This document shows positions 43,290 through 51,302 of a DNA stretch of 64,000 nt, piece after piece. The DNA lies in contig JBMHDW010000012.1 in NCBI GenBank assembly GCA_049889175.1, forward strand, positions 115,756 through 179,755, given 5' to 3'. Origin of the DNA: JBMHDW01 sp049889175 (GTDB lineage: Bacteria; Pseudomonadota; Gammaproteobacteria; Comchoanobacterales; Comchoanobacteraceae). The position numbers and the translations under genes were made by a program. The number at the start of each line of letters is the position of its first letter. Positions within the stretch are counted from its first letter, which is position 1. The notes beneath the pieces are model-generated. The model did not search any database, was not told where the DNA came from, and worked only from the letters and a program-made list of their open reading frames with translations.

Positions 43290-44725
43290 AAGACATTCAA
43301 GACAAGCTCATTTATATCATCCTAGCGTTACTATTATTGGTACCATTATCTCAATCAGTATTTATTGTTCAGGAAGGACATGTTGGGATTCTCCTTCGAT
43401 TTAATAAGATCGTTGGCGAAATTGATAATGATAAAGAAATCATTGCTTATCAATATCAGCCAGGTATGCACTTTAAAATCCCATTTATAGACAAACCGGT
43501 TATGATTGACGTAAAGTTACAAACCATTGTATCAGAAGAAAATATTAATACTCAAGTTCGCTCTCCTATAGAGAAAGAAGCAACGCAGAATATGATCAGA
43601 TCAGTCAAGGAAGCAAGGTTGTTGATCAGTAAAGCAATTAAGCAAACTTCAGATTCTGGTGATGAACTAGATGTCGATTATCAAAGTAAGGTGAATGAGT
43701 TTCAAAAGATTAACCCTGCTTATCAAGTGTTTATTGAACAAATCAAAGAAAAAATTTACAATGATAGAGATGAATTCCTAGCACCAAATGCTTTTTCACC
43801 TGAACAAAATATCGTGATTAAAGACGCCCTAGGGCAATTCAATCCAAATATTAATTCAATGTTTGACTTAGGAAAAGAACTCTTTAAACGTTACAGAGCT
43901 ATTTACAGCAATGGTGTTATAAATAGTGCTGTTTTAAATCATGAGAACATTGACGACCAAGCTGAACCCTATTCACTTTTAGATGAAAGAGAAAATATTA
44001 TTTTCGATTATGAGTCTTTATCTACTGATTCAATCGTTGGCCCAACCGACGATAGCACAACGAAGTATCTTAATACCAACTTTTATGTCAAATATAGACT
44101 TAACTTAGATGATTCAAAAGGTATAGCTCAATTCTATACATGGACAAAGAATGGTCAATTTTCCAATGCTGAACTTAATGTTAAGAAAACAGTCAAGTCT
44201 AAAATCATCGAAATTCTTAAAAGAACCAATATTACCAAAGTGATTACCGGTGATATTAGAGATGAGATTGCGAATACGCTAAGAGAAGAGCTTAATAGAG
44301 AATTTAAAAATGATAAAAAGTGGGGCGTCAAGATTGTCGATATCAGACTTAAAAAGATTGATTACCCAGATGAATCCAAAGATGCAGTCTACAAGAGAAT
44401 GAGATCAGAGCAAGAAACTCAATCTCAGAAAATACAAGCTCAGGGTGAAGCAGAAAAGAAAATTCTCATTGCTGAGGGCGAGAAAGAGGCTGAAGGACTT
44501 TTGCAACAAGCTAATGTTGATGCCAGAAAAGCAGAGGCAACAGCTGAAAGAGATGCAACAGTTATCTTTAATACCTTTTATGGCAATGATGAACAGAGAA
44601 AAATATTTGAATTACTCTATCAATTAGATGCTATATCTGAAACAGTCACGAAAGAGGATACGCTAATTGTTTCCGACGGTAATACTTTCTTTAGTCCGTT
44701 AACTAATCCTGAGCTCAAATCATAA
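43286..44725 (+). CDS. hflC: FtsH protease modulator HflC with a large insertion
   Basis: HflC partner of HflK, normally ~330 residues but 479 here. The N-terminus is standard (membrane helix at ~5-25, VFIVQEGHVGILLRFNKIVGE, YQPGMHFKIPFIDKPVMIDVKLQT). After residue ~85 there is an extra segment of about 165 residues, to ~255, that is helical and charged and absent from ordinary HflC. The SPFH fold then resumes (NTNFYVKYRLNLDDS ... WGVKIVDIRLKKIDYPDESKDAVYKRMRSEQ), followed by the coiled coil with repeated EAEKK/EGEKEAEG. It overlaps hflK by 4 bp. Confidence 0.9.
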   Translation: MKDIQDKLIYIILALLLLVPLSQSVFIVQEGHVGILLRFNKIVGEIDNDKEIIAYQYQPGMHFKIPFIDKPVMIDVKLQTIVSEENINTQVRSPIEKEATQNMIRSVKEARLLISKAIKQTSDSGDELDVDYQSKVNEFQKINPAYQVFIEQIKEKIYNDRDEFLAPNAFSPEQNIVIKDALGQFNPNINSMFDLGKELFKRYRAIYSNGVINSAVLNHENIDDQAEPYSLLDERENIIFDYESLSTDSIVGPTDDSTTKYLNTNFYVKYRLNLDDSKGIAQFYTWTKNGQFSNAELNVKKTVKSKIIEILKRTNITKVITGDIRDEIANTLREELNREFKNDKKWGVKIVDIRLKKIDYPDESKDAVYKRMRSEQETQSQKIQAQGEAEKKILIAEGEKEAEGLLQQANVDARKAEATAERDATVIFNTFYGNDEQRKIFELLYQLDAISETVTKEDTLIVSDGNTFFSPLTNPELKS

Positions 44726-44841
44726 AATCCGTAAGGTCCTAATCAATCTATAGCGCATTTCTCACGCAAAATAAAACCTAATAACTATTGCAATTATCCT
44801 GGAATCCATACAGAATTAATTAGTTTTGTGTGGATTTTGTG

Positions 44842-46455
44842 ATGTTATTCGAACGACTGAAAAATTATCTTGCATCTTTCGTGGTATTGTATTGGTTATT
44901 GCTTGCTTGGCACTCACCTATAGCTATTCACGCATCTCTTGCTCTCTTTGGCTATGTATCATTCCCCATTTTAACGACAATAAATGCTATTTTAGGCTTA
45001 GTCATTTCATATAGTGGTTTTACCATTGCTCAATATATCTTCAGCAGGGATGTAACTCATATCTTTCTTCGTCCCAATTTATACACATTAGGATTATTTA
45101 TAATCTGTCTTATTTCTGGGTATGGGAGTATGTGTGAAATTTATCACATTATATCTCATCTTGCCCTTGTGCCCAGCTCGCTGATGACACCCGTGTCTAT
45201 TTTGGTAACATTCTCATTCGTATTATTTTCGTTTTTTATCGTAGAACATAACTTTAGTCAAAGAGATTCTTTTAGTAGCACACCATTTTACGTATTATTC
45301 ATCAGTATTTGCTGTTCGCTTGTAACCTCATTAAGCACTTTTTGGTTAATATCTTTTGCCATCTATGGACAAGCATTTCTATGTCCTGTTCCTTTTAACC
45401 CAATCATCGCATTAGGCATAGTAACACTTAGATTTGTTGTTTCATTAATCGGTGAATCTATTCATACTTACAAACACACCAAGAGTGATATACATCAGCC
45501 ATTTTTACTTTACGGGCTTGTGAATATTGTGATTCGCAGTATTGATAGTATACTTTCAGATCTTCTTTTAACACTTCACGTTGCTGCTGAAGCCGGTGTT
45601 CAGACAAAAGGCGTGATGAATGATAATAAATACAAATTGCTGTCATCTATTATTGTAAATAATCGTGCTCGTTCAATTTTCATGCTTATCACTTGCGGAG
45701 TTAATGAATATATTTTTGACTTTACTGAAAGCGATAATGATCACCATCACACTCATAAGCTCAGCGATACTGACTTCAGACGTCAAGAGCTTCTGATGCT
45801 TCGATTATGCTTAAATGCAGCACTAACTGCATTTATGCCAGCCCTTGGCATCAGTTCACTTTTCATGTCGCTGATTTTTAAACCCACAGGATCTTTAAAC
45901 GCTGAAGACTGGTCCAAACTACTTCTTCCATTTATAATTGCTCTTTTGGCTTGGCCAATATATGCAACTTCTGGTGGACTTGGCAGTTTTATTATGTGTT
46001 CTTTATTATCTGCTCTATCATTACAATTACTGCCCAGTAATCAACATTTCTCAATTCCTTTTTCAGGTATCAAAGAAACCTTAAAATCAAATTTTGATTT
46101 TAAACGCTTATTTAAATGTACTATGATTGCTGGTTTTTCTATAATTCTTGCTATCATTGGTTCATACGAGCTTGTTGAGGCTTTTTCATTGCCATTACCT
46201 TTAGTTATCTTCCTTGCCGTGTCAGGGTTTGTTGTTGAGTATACCGTTTATGCACAAATGTATTTTGCTGGGTCACCCAAAGCTAAAAAATCTGAAAAGT
46301 TACCTATAGCATTAAATCACACTCCAAAAGAAACCACGCTATCATCAGATTTTGCCAGATCCAATCCTATAAATAGTGATCATAAAATAGGGCACATAGA
46401 CTCATGTAACCATGAGGGCATTTCTGTCAAAAGAATTATTGACGTATTTTTTTAA
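44842..46455 (+). CDS. Unknown polytopic membrane protein
   Basis: A ~537-residue protein with roughly ten or more membrane helices spread over its length. A hydrophilic His/Asp-rich loop in the middle (~residues 295-320, DNDHHHTHKLSD) could bind metal. The C-terminal ~60 residues are polar and probably cytoplasmic. The start is uncertain: ATG at 44842 is used, and GTG at 44830 would add four residues; the ribosome site is weak for both. It follows hflC after about 115 bp without a clear terminator. No family recognised; a transporter or an envelope enzyme are both possible. Confidence 0.65.
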   Translation: MLFERLKNYLASFVVLYWLLLAWHSPIAIHASLALFGYVSFPILTTINAILGLVISYSGFTIAQYIFSRDVTHIFLRPNLYTLGLFIICLISGYGSMCEIYHIISHLALVPSSLMTPVSILVTFSFVLFSFFIVEHNFSQRDSFSSTPFYVLFISICCSLVTSLSTFWLISFAIYGQAFLCPVPFNPIIALGIVTLRFVVSLIGESIHTYKHTKSDIHQPFLLYGLVNIVIRSIDSILSDLLLTLHVAAEAGVQTKGVMNDNKYKLLSSIIVNNRARSIFMLITCGVNEYIFDFTESDNDHHHTHKLSDTDFRRQELLMLRLCLNAALTAFMPALGISSLFMSLIFKPTGSLNAEDWSKLLLPFIIALLAWPIYATSGGLGSFIMCSLLSALSLQLLPSNQHFSIPFSGIKETLKSNFDFKRLFKCTMIAGFSIILAIIGSYELVEAFSLPLPLVIFLAVSGFVVEYTVYAQMYFAGSPKAKKSEKLPIALNHTPKETTLSSDFARSNPINSDHKIGHIDSCNHEGISVKRIIDVFF

Positions 46456-46481
46456 AATAATCATTACTTTTTTTCATTTTA

Positions 46482-46490
46482 TGCTATAAC
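46482..46490 (+). promoter_or_regulatory. Extended -10 promoter element
   Basis: TGC followed by TATAAC (46485-46490) resembles an extended -10 element ahead of the small gene at 46509, with a T-rich region upstream instead of a clear -35. The same TGC-TATAA arrangement is seen at 40208-40216. Confidence 0.4.
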
Positions 46491-46508
46491 TCCTTCTAAA
46501 GGAGTACT

Positions 46509-46907
46509 ATGCCTGTATTTAAATTAACAACTTATTTTGTGACCACTGGTTTTCTCAGTTTTATTGTTATAATGTTTTATTTAAACGCTATGAGTATTTC
46601 CAGTAAGGTAAATACCATGCACAGTCAAAACAATCTGAACAACACTGAATTTGTTGCTGCCAACACTTACAATGTCAAAGCAACAGAAGTAATCAAAAAT
46701 AACATTAAAGAAACCATTAGTTTCACCTACGCTAATTTAATTAAATGGGTTTGGTATGTCAAAACCAATTTCAATCATATCTATGCTTTTGCAAAAAACT
46801 TTATTATCAATAGAAATAAAATTGGACTTGCGAATATTCGAACTAGTTTTAAACTAACCTCTTTTTATATGATTGGTTTAAGCCATATGAAAAATATGTT
46901 AATGTAA
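46509..46907 (+). CDS. Unknown small protein with one N-terminal membrane helix
   Basis: A 132-residue protein with a good AGGAG ribosome site. Residues ~7-28 form a hydrophobic helix that could be a signal anchor. The rest is Asn/Lys-rich with aromatic residues and a predicted helix (~60-100). The C-terminus contains a second mildly hydrophobic stretch (FKLTSFYMIGLSHM). No family recognised. It is the first of a short run with the gene at 46934, 26 bp downstream. Confidence 0.5.
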   Translation: MPVFKLTTYFVTTGFLSFIVIMFYLNAMSISSKVNTMHSQNNLNNTEFVAANTYNVKATEVIKNNIKETISFTYANLIKWVWYVKTNFNHIYAFAKNFIINRNKIGLANIRTSFKLTSFYMIGLSHMKNMLM

Positions 46908-46933
46908 TTATATTATGTTTTTTGGGTAATATC

Positions 46934-47425
46934 ATGGATGAAATTCTTAGCGATATAAAACTAAAATCCATCACTTGGGTAAAATTACATAAACATCTTT
47001 CAAGCCAATATAGTCTTACAAAAGCTATTTTATTTCGCAGTGTCAATCAAGCAATACTAAACAGTATCAGTGATACCTCAAAAAAATTGCAATTCGAACT
47101 ATGGCTAAACAATAAACCCAACACATTACTTTTTGTTAACCCCCAACATAATTTTCGAATACATTATGATATAGGCTTTGCTTTAGCTATTATTCTACAA
47201 AATATTCATGACATTGATGAAGAAATATTAGCTTGTAGACCTAGCAGTATTGACCTAACTACATCTCAACTAGAAAAATTAAATGTACATTCATTTGTAG
47301 AATGTGCTGAAAAACTTAAAACATTTGGTATTCTTGTTCATGCCAAAGCACTAGCAGTAATGGTATTAGGCGCATTAATTCAGCTTCCTAATAGTGTTAT
47401 CAATAATCAGTGGAAAGCCCTTTAA
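46934..47425 (+). CDS. Unknown soluble protein
   Basis: A ~163-residue protein. The ATG at 46934 is preferred to an in-frame TTG at 46922. No signal peptide and no long membrane helix; the composition is mixed helical with a conserved-looking centre (LQFELWLNNKPNTLLFVNPQHNFRIHYDIGFALAIILQ). No motif recognised. It lies 26 bp after the small membrane gene and is followed by more than 750 non-coding bases. Confidence 0.5.
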   Translation: MDEILSDIKLKSITWVKLHKHLSSQYSLTKAILFRSVNQAILNSISDTSKKLQFELWLNNKPNTLLFVNPQHNFRIHYDIGFALAIILQNIHDIDEEILACRPSSIDLTTSQLEKLNVHSFVECAEKLKTFGILVHAKALAVMVLGALIQLPNSVINNQWKAL

Positions 47426-48187
47426 GTACAAATAAAAATAATAACGGGATAGAGCCTATAATATTACGACAAGGATATTCACTTTAGTTAACATACCTAT
47501 GCTAATATAAACTCTCAACCAATAAATATCACTATGACGCTCGATTAACTTATTCAGCAACTTATCACAAATACATATCTAGTAATAACACGTTATCAAA
47601 AATTAGTTACTGATATGAGAAAAAGATCTATGTTGACTTAAAACATTTTAGCTTATTGAGTCATCATTTTAACACGTGTGATAATGATAAATAACAGTTT
47701 GATTTCATGACAAAAGAAACAACTTGTACATGGCCTAAACTTTAGATTGATAAATAGATAGTCTTACTTTCCGACTCAAGAGTTAGCCCAAAGCACCCGT
47801 TATAATTGCGTTGGTTTTATCTCTATTAGTCTCTATCTAGATTGTATTATAATTATTGTGGTGACTAAAAATGCAATCTTCATAATTTTAATTTATATGA
47901 TAGCAGATTATCTTTTTTGCCAAAACTTATCTCAGAAACCAATGTCAACGATATCCATGATAATAAGACTTTTATGCAAAATATGATTACAAGAAATTTA
48001 GGCGAGATGATAACCCAAAATAAGAAAAGCTGAAAATATGCAAATGCGCTAGGCATATCACCCAAAAAATACATATAAATCATTGACATTTATATATTAA
48101 AATGTTACTCTTGATCTACCAAATGTGTGCATCATCCCTTTTATCGTATAAGATGCACTGCTTGAGATTAATAATAAGGATAATATC
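47426..48187. other. Gene-free AT-rich region
   Basis: About 760 bases with stops in all frames and no recognisable RNA gene. Small reading frames such as 47880-48089 (-) lack ribosome sites. The tail end contains the AAGGA ribosome site of the gene at 48188 and a -10-like TATAAG near 48147. A stretch near 47465 (ACGACAAGGATATT) resembles one near 51125 (ACGACAAGGACATT) beside the repeat-protein array, which may mean that old array-related DNA lies here. Confidence 0.4.
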
Positions 48188-48931
48188 ATGGACTACGCAA
48201 ATACAATCAATACACTAAAAGACATTAGTGGTTTTAATACCTTTATCAGCGAAATAACAGAGGATTTGACCATTAGCAAAGATTTAAAAGAATCATATAT
48301 TTTAACTTGTAATCAGTCTATTCAAGTTCTCGTCACATTTAATCAGGCAAAAAATATGCAAGAGTATAATAAGGTAATCAAAATGCTGAATATTGATGGT
48401 ATGAGTTTAACATCAGCATTTAAAACTCACATCATATCAAAATGCAAAAAAGCCATAAAATTATGTCAAGTACTAAAGGAATTAGATTCAAATACTGTTC
48501 ATCAAAGAAGAGAGAGAAAGGCCACAACTATTTTCTGTAATAAAAGAAAACCTAAAATTAAAAGAAAACATAAGCTATCAGTTGGTGATCAATTTAAATT
48601 AAAGTCCAAATATACCGAAGGGCCTCATTCTACATCAAATATCAATACTTGGGGTGGTAATCATACAATAACAGCACTAACTGACTCATATATGGAAGTA
48701 GATTGGCTTTTTAATCATAGTAAAAGGACCTATCAATATGAATTAAATCACTTCAAAAAAATGATGAAATGCTTTGTATTCACACGTGCTAATGTCACAA
48801 CTCAGGTAGAGTCTGCAAATAAAGCAAAAAAACACTCTATTAAACGGAGTGAATTACCCCCAAAAAAGCGATATCGTGAAGATAGCTATCAAGCACAGGG
48901 GTTTGCGAAAATCAGATCAACAACGATCTGA
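48188..48931 (+). CDS. Unknown basic protein with nuclear-localisation-like motifs (effector candidate)
   Basis: A 247-residue protein with AAGGA 7 nt before the ATG. The N-terminal ~100 residues are helical and neutral. Two strongly basic patches follow: residues ~105-126 (RRERK ... NKRKPKIKRKHK) and ~219-232 (KRSELPPKKRYRED), the latter resembling the SV40-type PPKKRKV signal. Between them is a small beta-rich segment (GGNHTITALTDSYMEVDW) that looks like a nucleic-acid- or chromatin-binding SH3/KOW-like fold, a guess only. No signal peptide or membrane helix. In an intracellular bacterium such a protein could be a secreted nucleomodulin, but a bacterial DNA/RNA-binding protein is an equal alternative. 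Confidence 0.6.
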   Translation: MDYANTINTLKDISGFNTFISEITEDLTISKDLKESYILTCNQSIQVLVTFNQAKNMQEYNKVIKMLNIDGMSLTSAFKTHIISKCKKAIKLCQVLKELDSNTVHQRRERKATTIFCNKRKPKIKRKHKLSVGDQFKLKSKYTEGPHSTSNINTWGGNHTITALTDSYMEVDWLFNHSKRTYQYELNHFKKMMKCFVFTRANVTTQVESANKAKKHSIKRSELPPKKRYREDSYQAQGFAKIRSTTI

Positions 48932-48932
48932 T
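48911..48932 (+). terminator. Hairpin at the 3' end of the basic-protein gene
   Basis: A perfect 8-bp inverted repeat ATCAGATC (48911-48918) / GATCTGAT (48925-48932) with an AACAAC loop spans the stop codon. It lacks a following T-run, so it may be an RNA-stabilising hairpin or weak terminator. Confidence 0.35.
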
Positions 48933-49427
48933 CTGAAAGCGATTACATTATCACTATAATAGCAGATATTAATATGATAATAAGCAGTTGTTCTCTAGAG
49001 GCATACTTTCAATTATTCTCAAAAACAATACATTTGAATAATTGTGGTATATAACAATGACAATGTAATTCTATACCAATGAGACGTATTATTGTCATTG
49101 GCCTACCTATTTCTAAGCTACCGATTTACAAAAATATACATTAATAGCATTCAAATTGACTTATGATTCTATATTTAATAATAAGTACTATTTTCATAGT
49201 GGTTACTTTTTTCCATCTAACGACAAACTAATGAAGTAAATTATAGTCATTTAGGCAATAAATACTGTATAAAGAAACAACTTATAAGAATAATGATTTC
49301 TCTACCACAAAAACTTCACCCAACTCTTTATCACCATGGATAACAGTCCATATATATTGTATTAACTTTCAAATGAAAAAAAGATTATAAATATATTTAT
49401 GTAAGTTTAGGATAAAGCCGTTAACAA
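48932..49427. other. Gene-free AT-rich region upstream of the repeat-protein array
   Basis: About 500 bases without a reading frame or RNA gene that could be supported. Composition is very AT-rich. It leads directly into a decayed repeat fragment at 49428. Confidence 0.4.
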
Positions 49428-49597
49428 ATGTATATGGTTGGAAAGAATGATATCACTCAAGGAACCATTAAACCCCAGAAAATAATCCAGATATGTTAAA
49501 AACTCTTGATAGAAAAAAATAGGATGTTGAAACATTTCTTCATTTGACTGAAGATGGAGATAATTGCTTTATCACTAAAACAATTTTAAATCTCTAA
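49428..49597 (+). pseudogene. Decayed fragment of a TFLH-repeat protein gene
   Basis: Conceptual translation gives VGKNDITQGTIKP, then a frameshift, then ENNPDMLKTLDRKK, a stop codon, and DVETFLHLTEDGDNCFITKTILNL ending in a stop. This matches the repeat unit of the neighbouring genes (for example TTINAIENNPVLLEKLL and TFLHLAVEKGKSEIIKTTIE). At least one frameshift and one internal stop are present. It lies ~170 bases before the first intact copy, in the same orientation. Confidence 0.75.
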
Positions 49598-49708
49598 ATT
49601 GTAATCCAACAATTCTAACAGATCAATTGTAAAAAAAATCATAAGGTGAGTGCTTTAGTGATTTATTACCATACAATAACTATAAAGAATAAATAATAGT
49701 AAAAATAT

Positions 49709-49737
49709 ATCATGTTAACACCAGTCATTTGTACTAT
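49709..49737 (+). promoter_or_regulatory. Shared promoter-like module, copy 1
   Basis: ATCATG (49709-49714), 17 nt, TACTAT (49732-49737), 29 bases before the ATG of the 380-residue repeat protein. The same module recurs upstream of three paralogues. Confidence 0.5.
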
Positions 49738-49766
49738 AACTATTTTAGTTTTAGAAGGGGAGAAAA

Positions 49767-50909
49767 ATGAAACTATTGATAACAATAATAAGTGCACTAC
49801 TGCTAATACTTCAAACACCTATTCAGGCAGAGGAGGAACTTAATTATGATCATTCAGATAACATTAACTTCGAAGATTTATCGTTAAAGTTTGAAGTAGC
49901 AATTAATACAGGAGGCGGATTATCAGAAGCACAGACATTACTGGATACTTACAAAAAAACAGATGATCTAGATAAAAAAGAAAAGATATTAAAAACCCTG
50001 AAGATTGCCAATAAACTTGGTAACAGCTATCTTCATATTGCGGCAGAATTTGGCAATAGTGACATCATAGAAGATACCATTAACACATTTAAAGACGATA
50101 GACCTGATTTTCTAAATGAAATTTTGATAATGCAAAATAAGGAAAAATATAACTTATTTCATATGGCAGCACAATTTAGACCAAACGTCATAAAAACAAC
50201 CATTAGCGCGCTAAAAGATGATCATACAGAATTACTAGAAAAGTTAATGATATCTGTTGATAATTCTGGACATACATTTCTTCATAATACTTTATGGGGT
50301 ATGTCAGACCGAGTTCATTTTACTATTGAAGCATTGAAAGATAAACACATAAATTTATTGAAAAAGGTATTATTGTCTGTTGATGATTCTGGACATACAT
50401 TTCTTCACAGCGCTTCAAGAGATATTTTCGACCATCCAAAAGTCTTACAAAAAACCATTGATCCCTTGAAAGATAAACACAGTGATTTACTAAAAGAACT
50501 ATTATTGTCTACTGATAATACTGGAGGTACATTTCTTCACAGTGCTGCAGAAAGTCATTCCGGTGACCTTCCAGATATCATAAAAATATCCTGTAATATG
50601 TTTAAAGACAATCATAGTCAGTTTTTAAAAAGTCTGTTAATGTCTGTTGATAATTCAGGACATACATTTCTACACAGGTCTGCTATTTATAACGATACCA
50701 GTTACATTGATTTTGTCCATCAAAATTTGAAGCAGAACCTTGATGCTCAATTTATTGATGATACTCAATTATTTTCTCTAAAAAATAGGGCTTATTATCG
50801 TATATTAAACAGTATAGAAAATAGCAAATCCTTTCTCTATGATTCCATGATGTTTGTATTTATAGATGTGCCGATTAAATTTATGGTTTTTATTATAGAT
50901 TTGTGGTAA
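49767..50909 (+). CDS. Exported TFLH ankyrin-like repeat protein, copy 1 (380 aa)
   Basis: First intact member of the tandem family. The N-terminus is a Sec signal peptide (MKLLITIISALLLILQTPIQA, cleavage expected after IQA). A helical domain follows (~25-85), then about six ankyrin-like units of ~40 residues with the core GHTFLHxx...IIxxTIxALKDxHxxLLxKLLLSVD. The C-terminal module FLHRSA...IDFVHQNLKQNLDAQFIDDTQLFSLKNR is shared with copies 2, 3, 5 and the edge copy. A hydrophobic tail (~355-378) could anchor it. GGGGAG before the ATG. The units LKDKHxxLLKxxLLSxDxxGxTFLHS are nearly identical to each other, a sign of recent internal duplication. It is exported; the target is unknown. Confidence 0.85.
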   Translation: MKLLITIISALLLILQTPIQAEEELNYDHSDNINFEDLSLKFEVAINTGGGLSEAQTLLDTYKKTDDLDKKEKILKTLKIANKLGNSYLHIAAEFGNSDIIEDTINTFKDDRPDFLNEILIMQNKEKYNLFHMAAQFRPNVIKTTISALKDDHTELLEKLMISVDNSGHTFLHNTLWGMSDRVHFTIEALKDKHINLLKKVLLSVDDSGHTFLHSASRDIFDHPKVLQKTIDPLKDKHSDLLKELLLSTDNTGGTFLHSAAESHSGDLPDIIKISCNMFKDNHSQFLKSLLMSVDNSGHTFLHRSAIYNDTSYIDFVHQNLKQNLDAQFIDDTQLFSLKNRAYYRILNSIENSKSFLYDSMMFVFIDVPIKFMVFIIDLW

Positions 50910-51245
50910 TAGAGAAAACAAAATGGCACTAATGATTACAGTAATGTTGTAATTATTCAGGGACATTCAAATGATTTTTTCAGCAGAAGAGGGGCTTGAA
51001 GATTCTAAATTATAAAAACAACAAGCAATAATATGTTGCAAAAACATACAAATTAATTATAAATTCATTGATTAAAGTTGACATATAAGAGGTAACTTTT
51101 TTCATAAGAAGGGAAGAACTGATATACGACAAGGACATTAAAGCCTGAAAAAATATGCCATAATTTATAAAATAACTATTGAATATAGAATAAAAAGGTC
51201 AAGAAAGTGAGTAATATATCACCAAACATTAAAAATGTTCTTTAA
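50910..51245. other. Spacer with a decayed repeat trace
   Basis: About 340 non-coding bases between copies 1 and 2. A stretch at ~50920-50995 translates as NDYSNVVIIQG... and so resembles the end of a repeat unit. A segment near 50968-50995 (CAAATG...AGCAGAAGAGGGGC) is also found inverted near 63590-63625, beside the edge copy. Otherwise nothing recognised. Confidence 0.4.
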
Positions 51246-51274
51246 TTCATGCCAAAACCCTTAATTTATACTAT
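51246..51274 (+). promoter_or_regulatory. Shared promoter-like module, copy 2
   Basis: TTCATG (51246-51251), 17 nt, TACTAT (51269-51274), 29 bases before the GTG start of copy 2. Flanking bases are also conserved with copy 3 (CATGCCAAAACCCTTAATTT). Confidence 0.5.
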
Positions 51275-51302
51275 ATTTCAGCAGTTACTCAAGGGGAATA
51301 AC

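Noticed and set aside
47880..48089. Small minus-strand frame (69 codons) in the gene-free region
   Set aside because: No ribosome site, no recognisable product, AT-rich chance frame.
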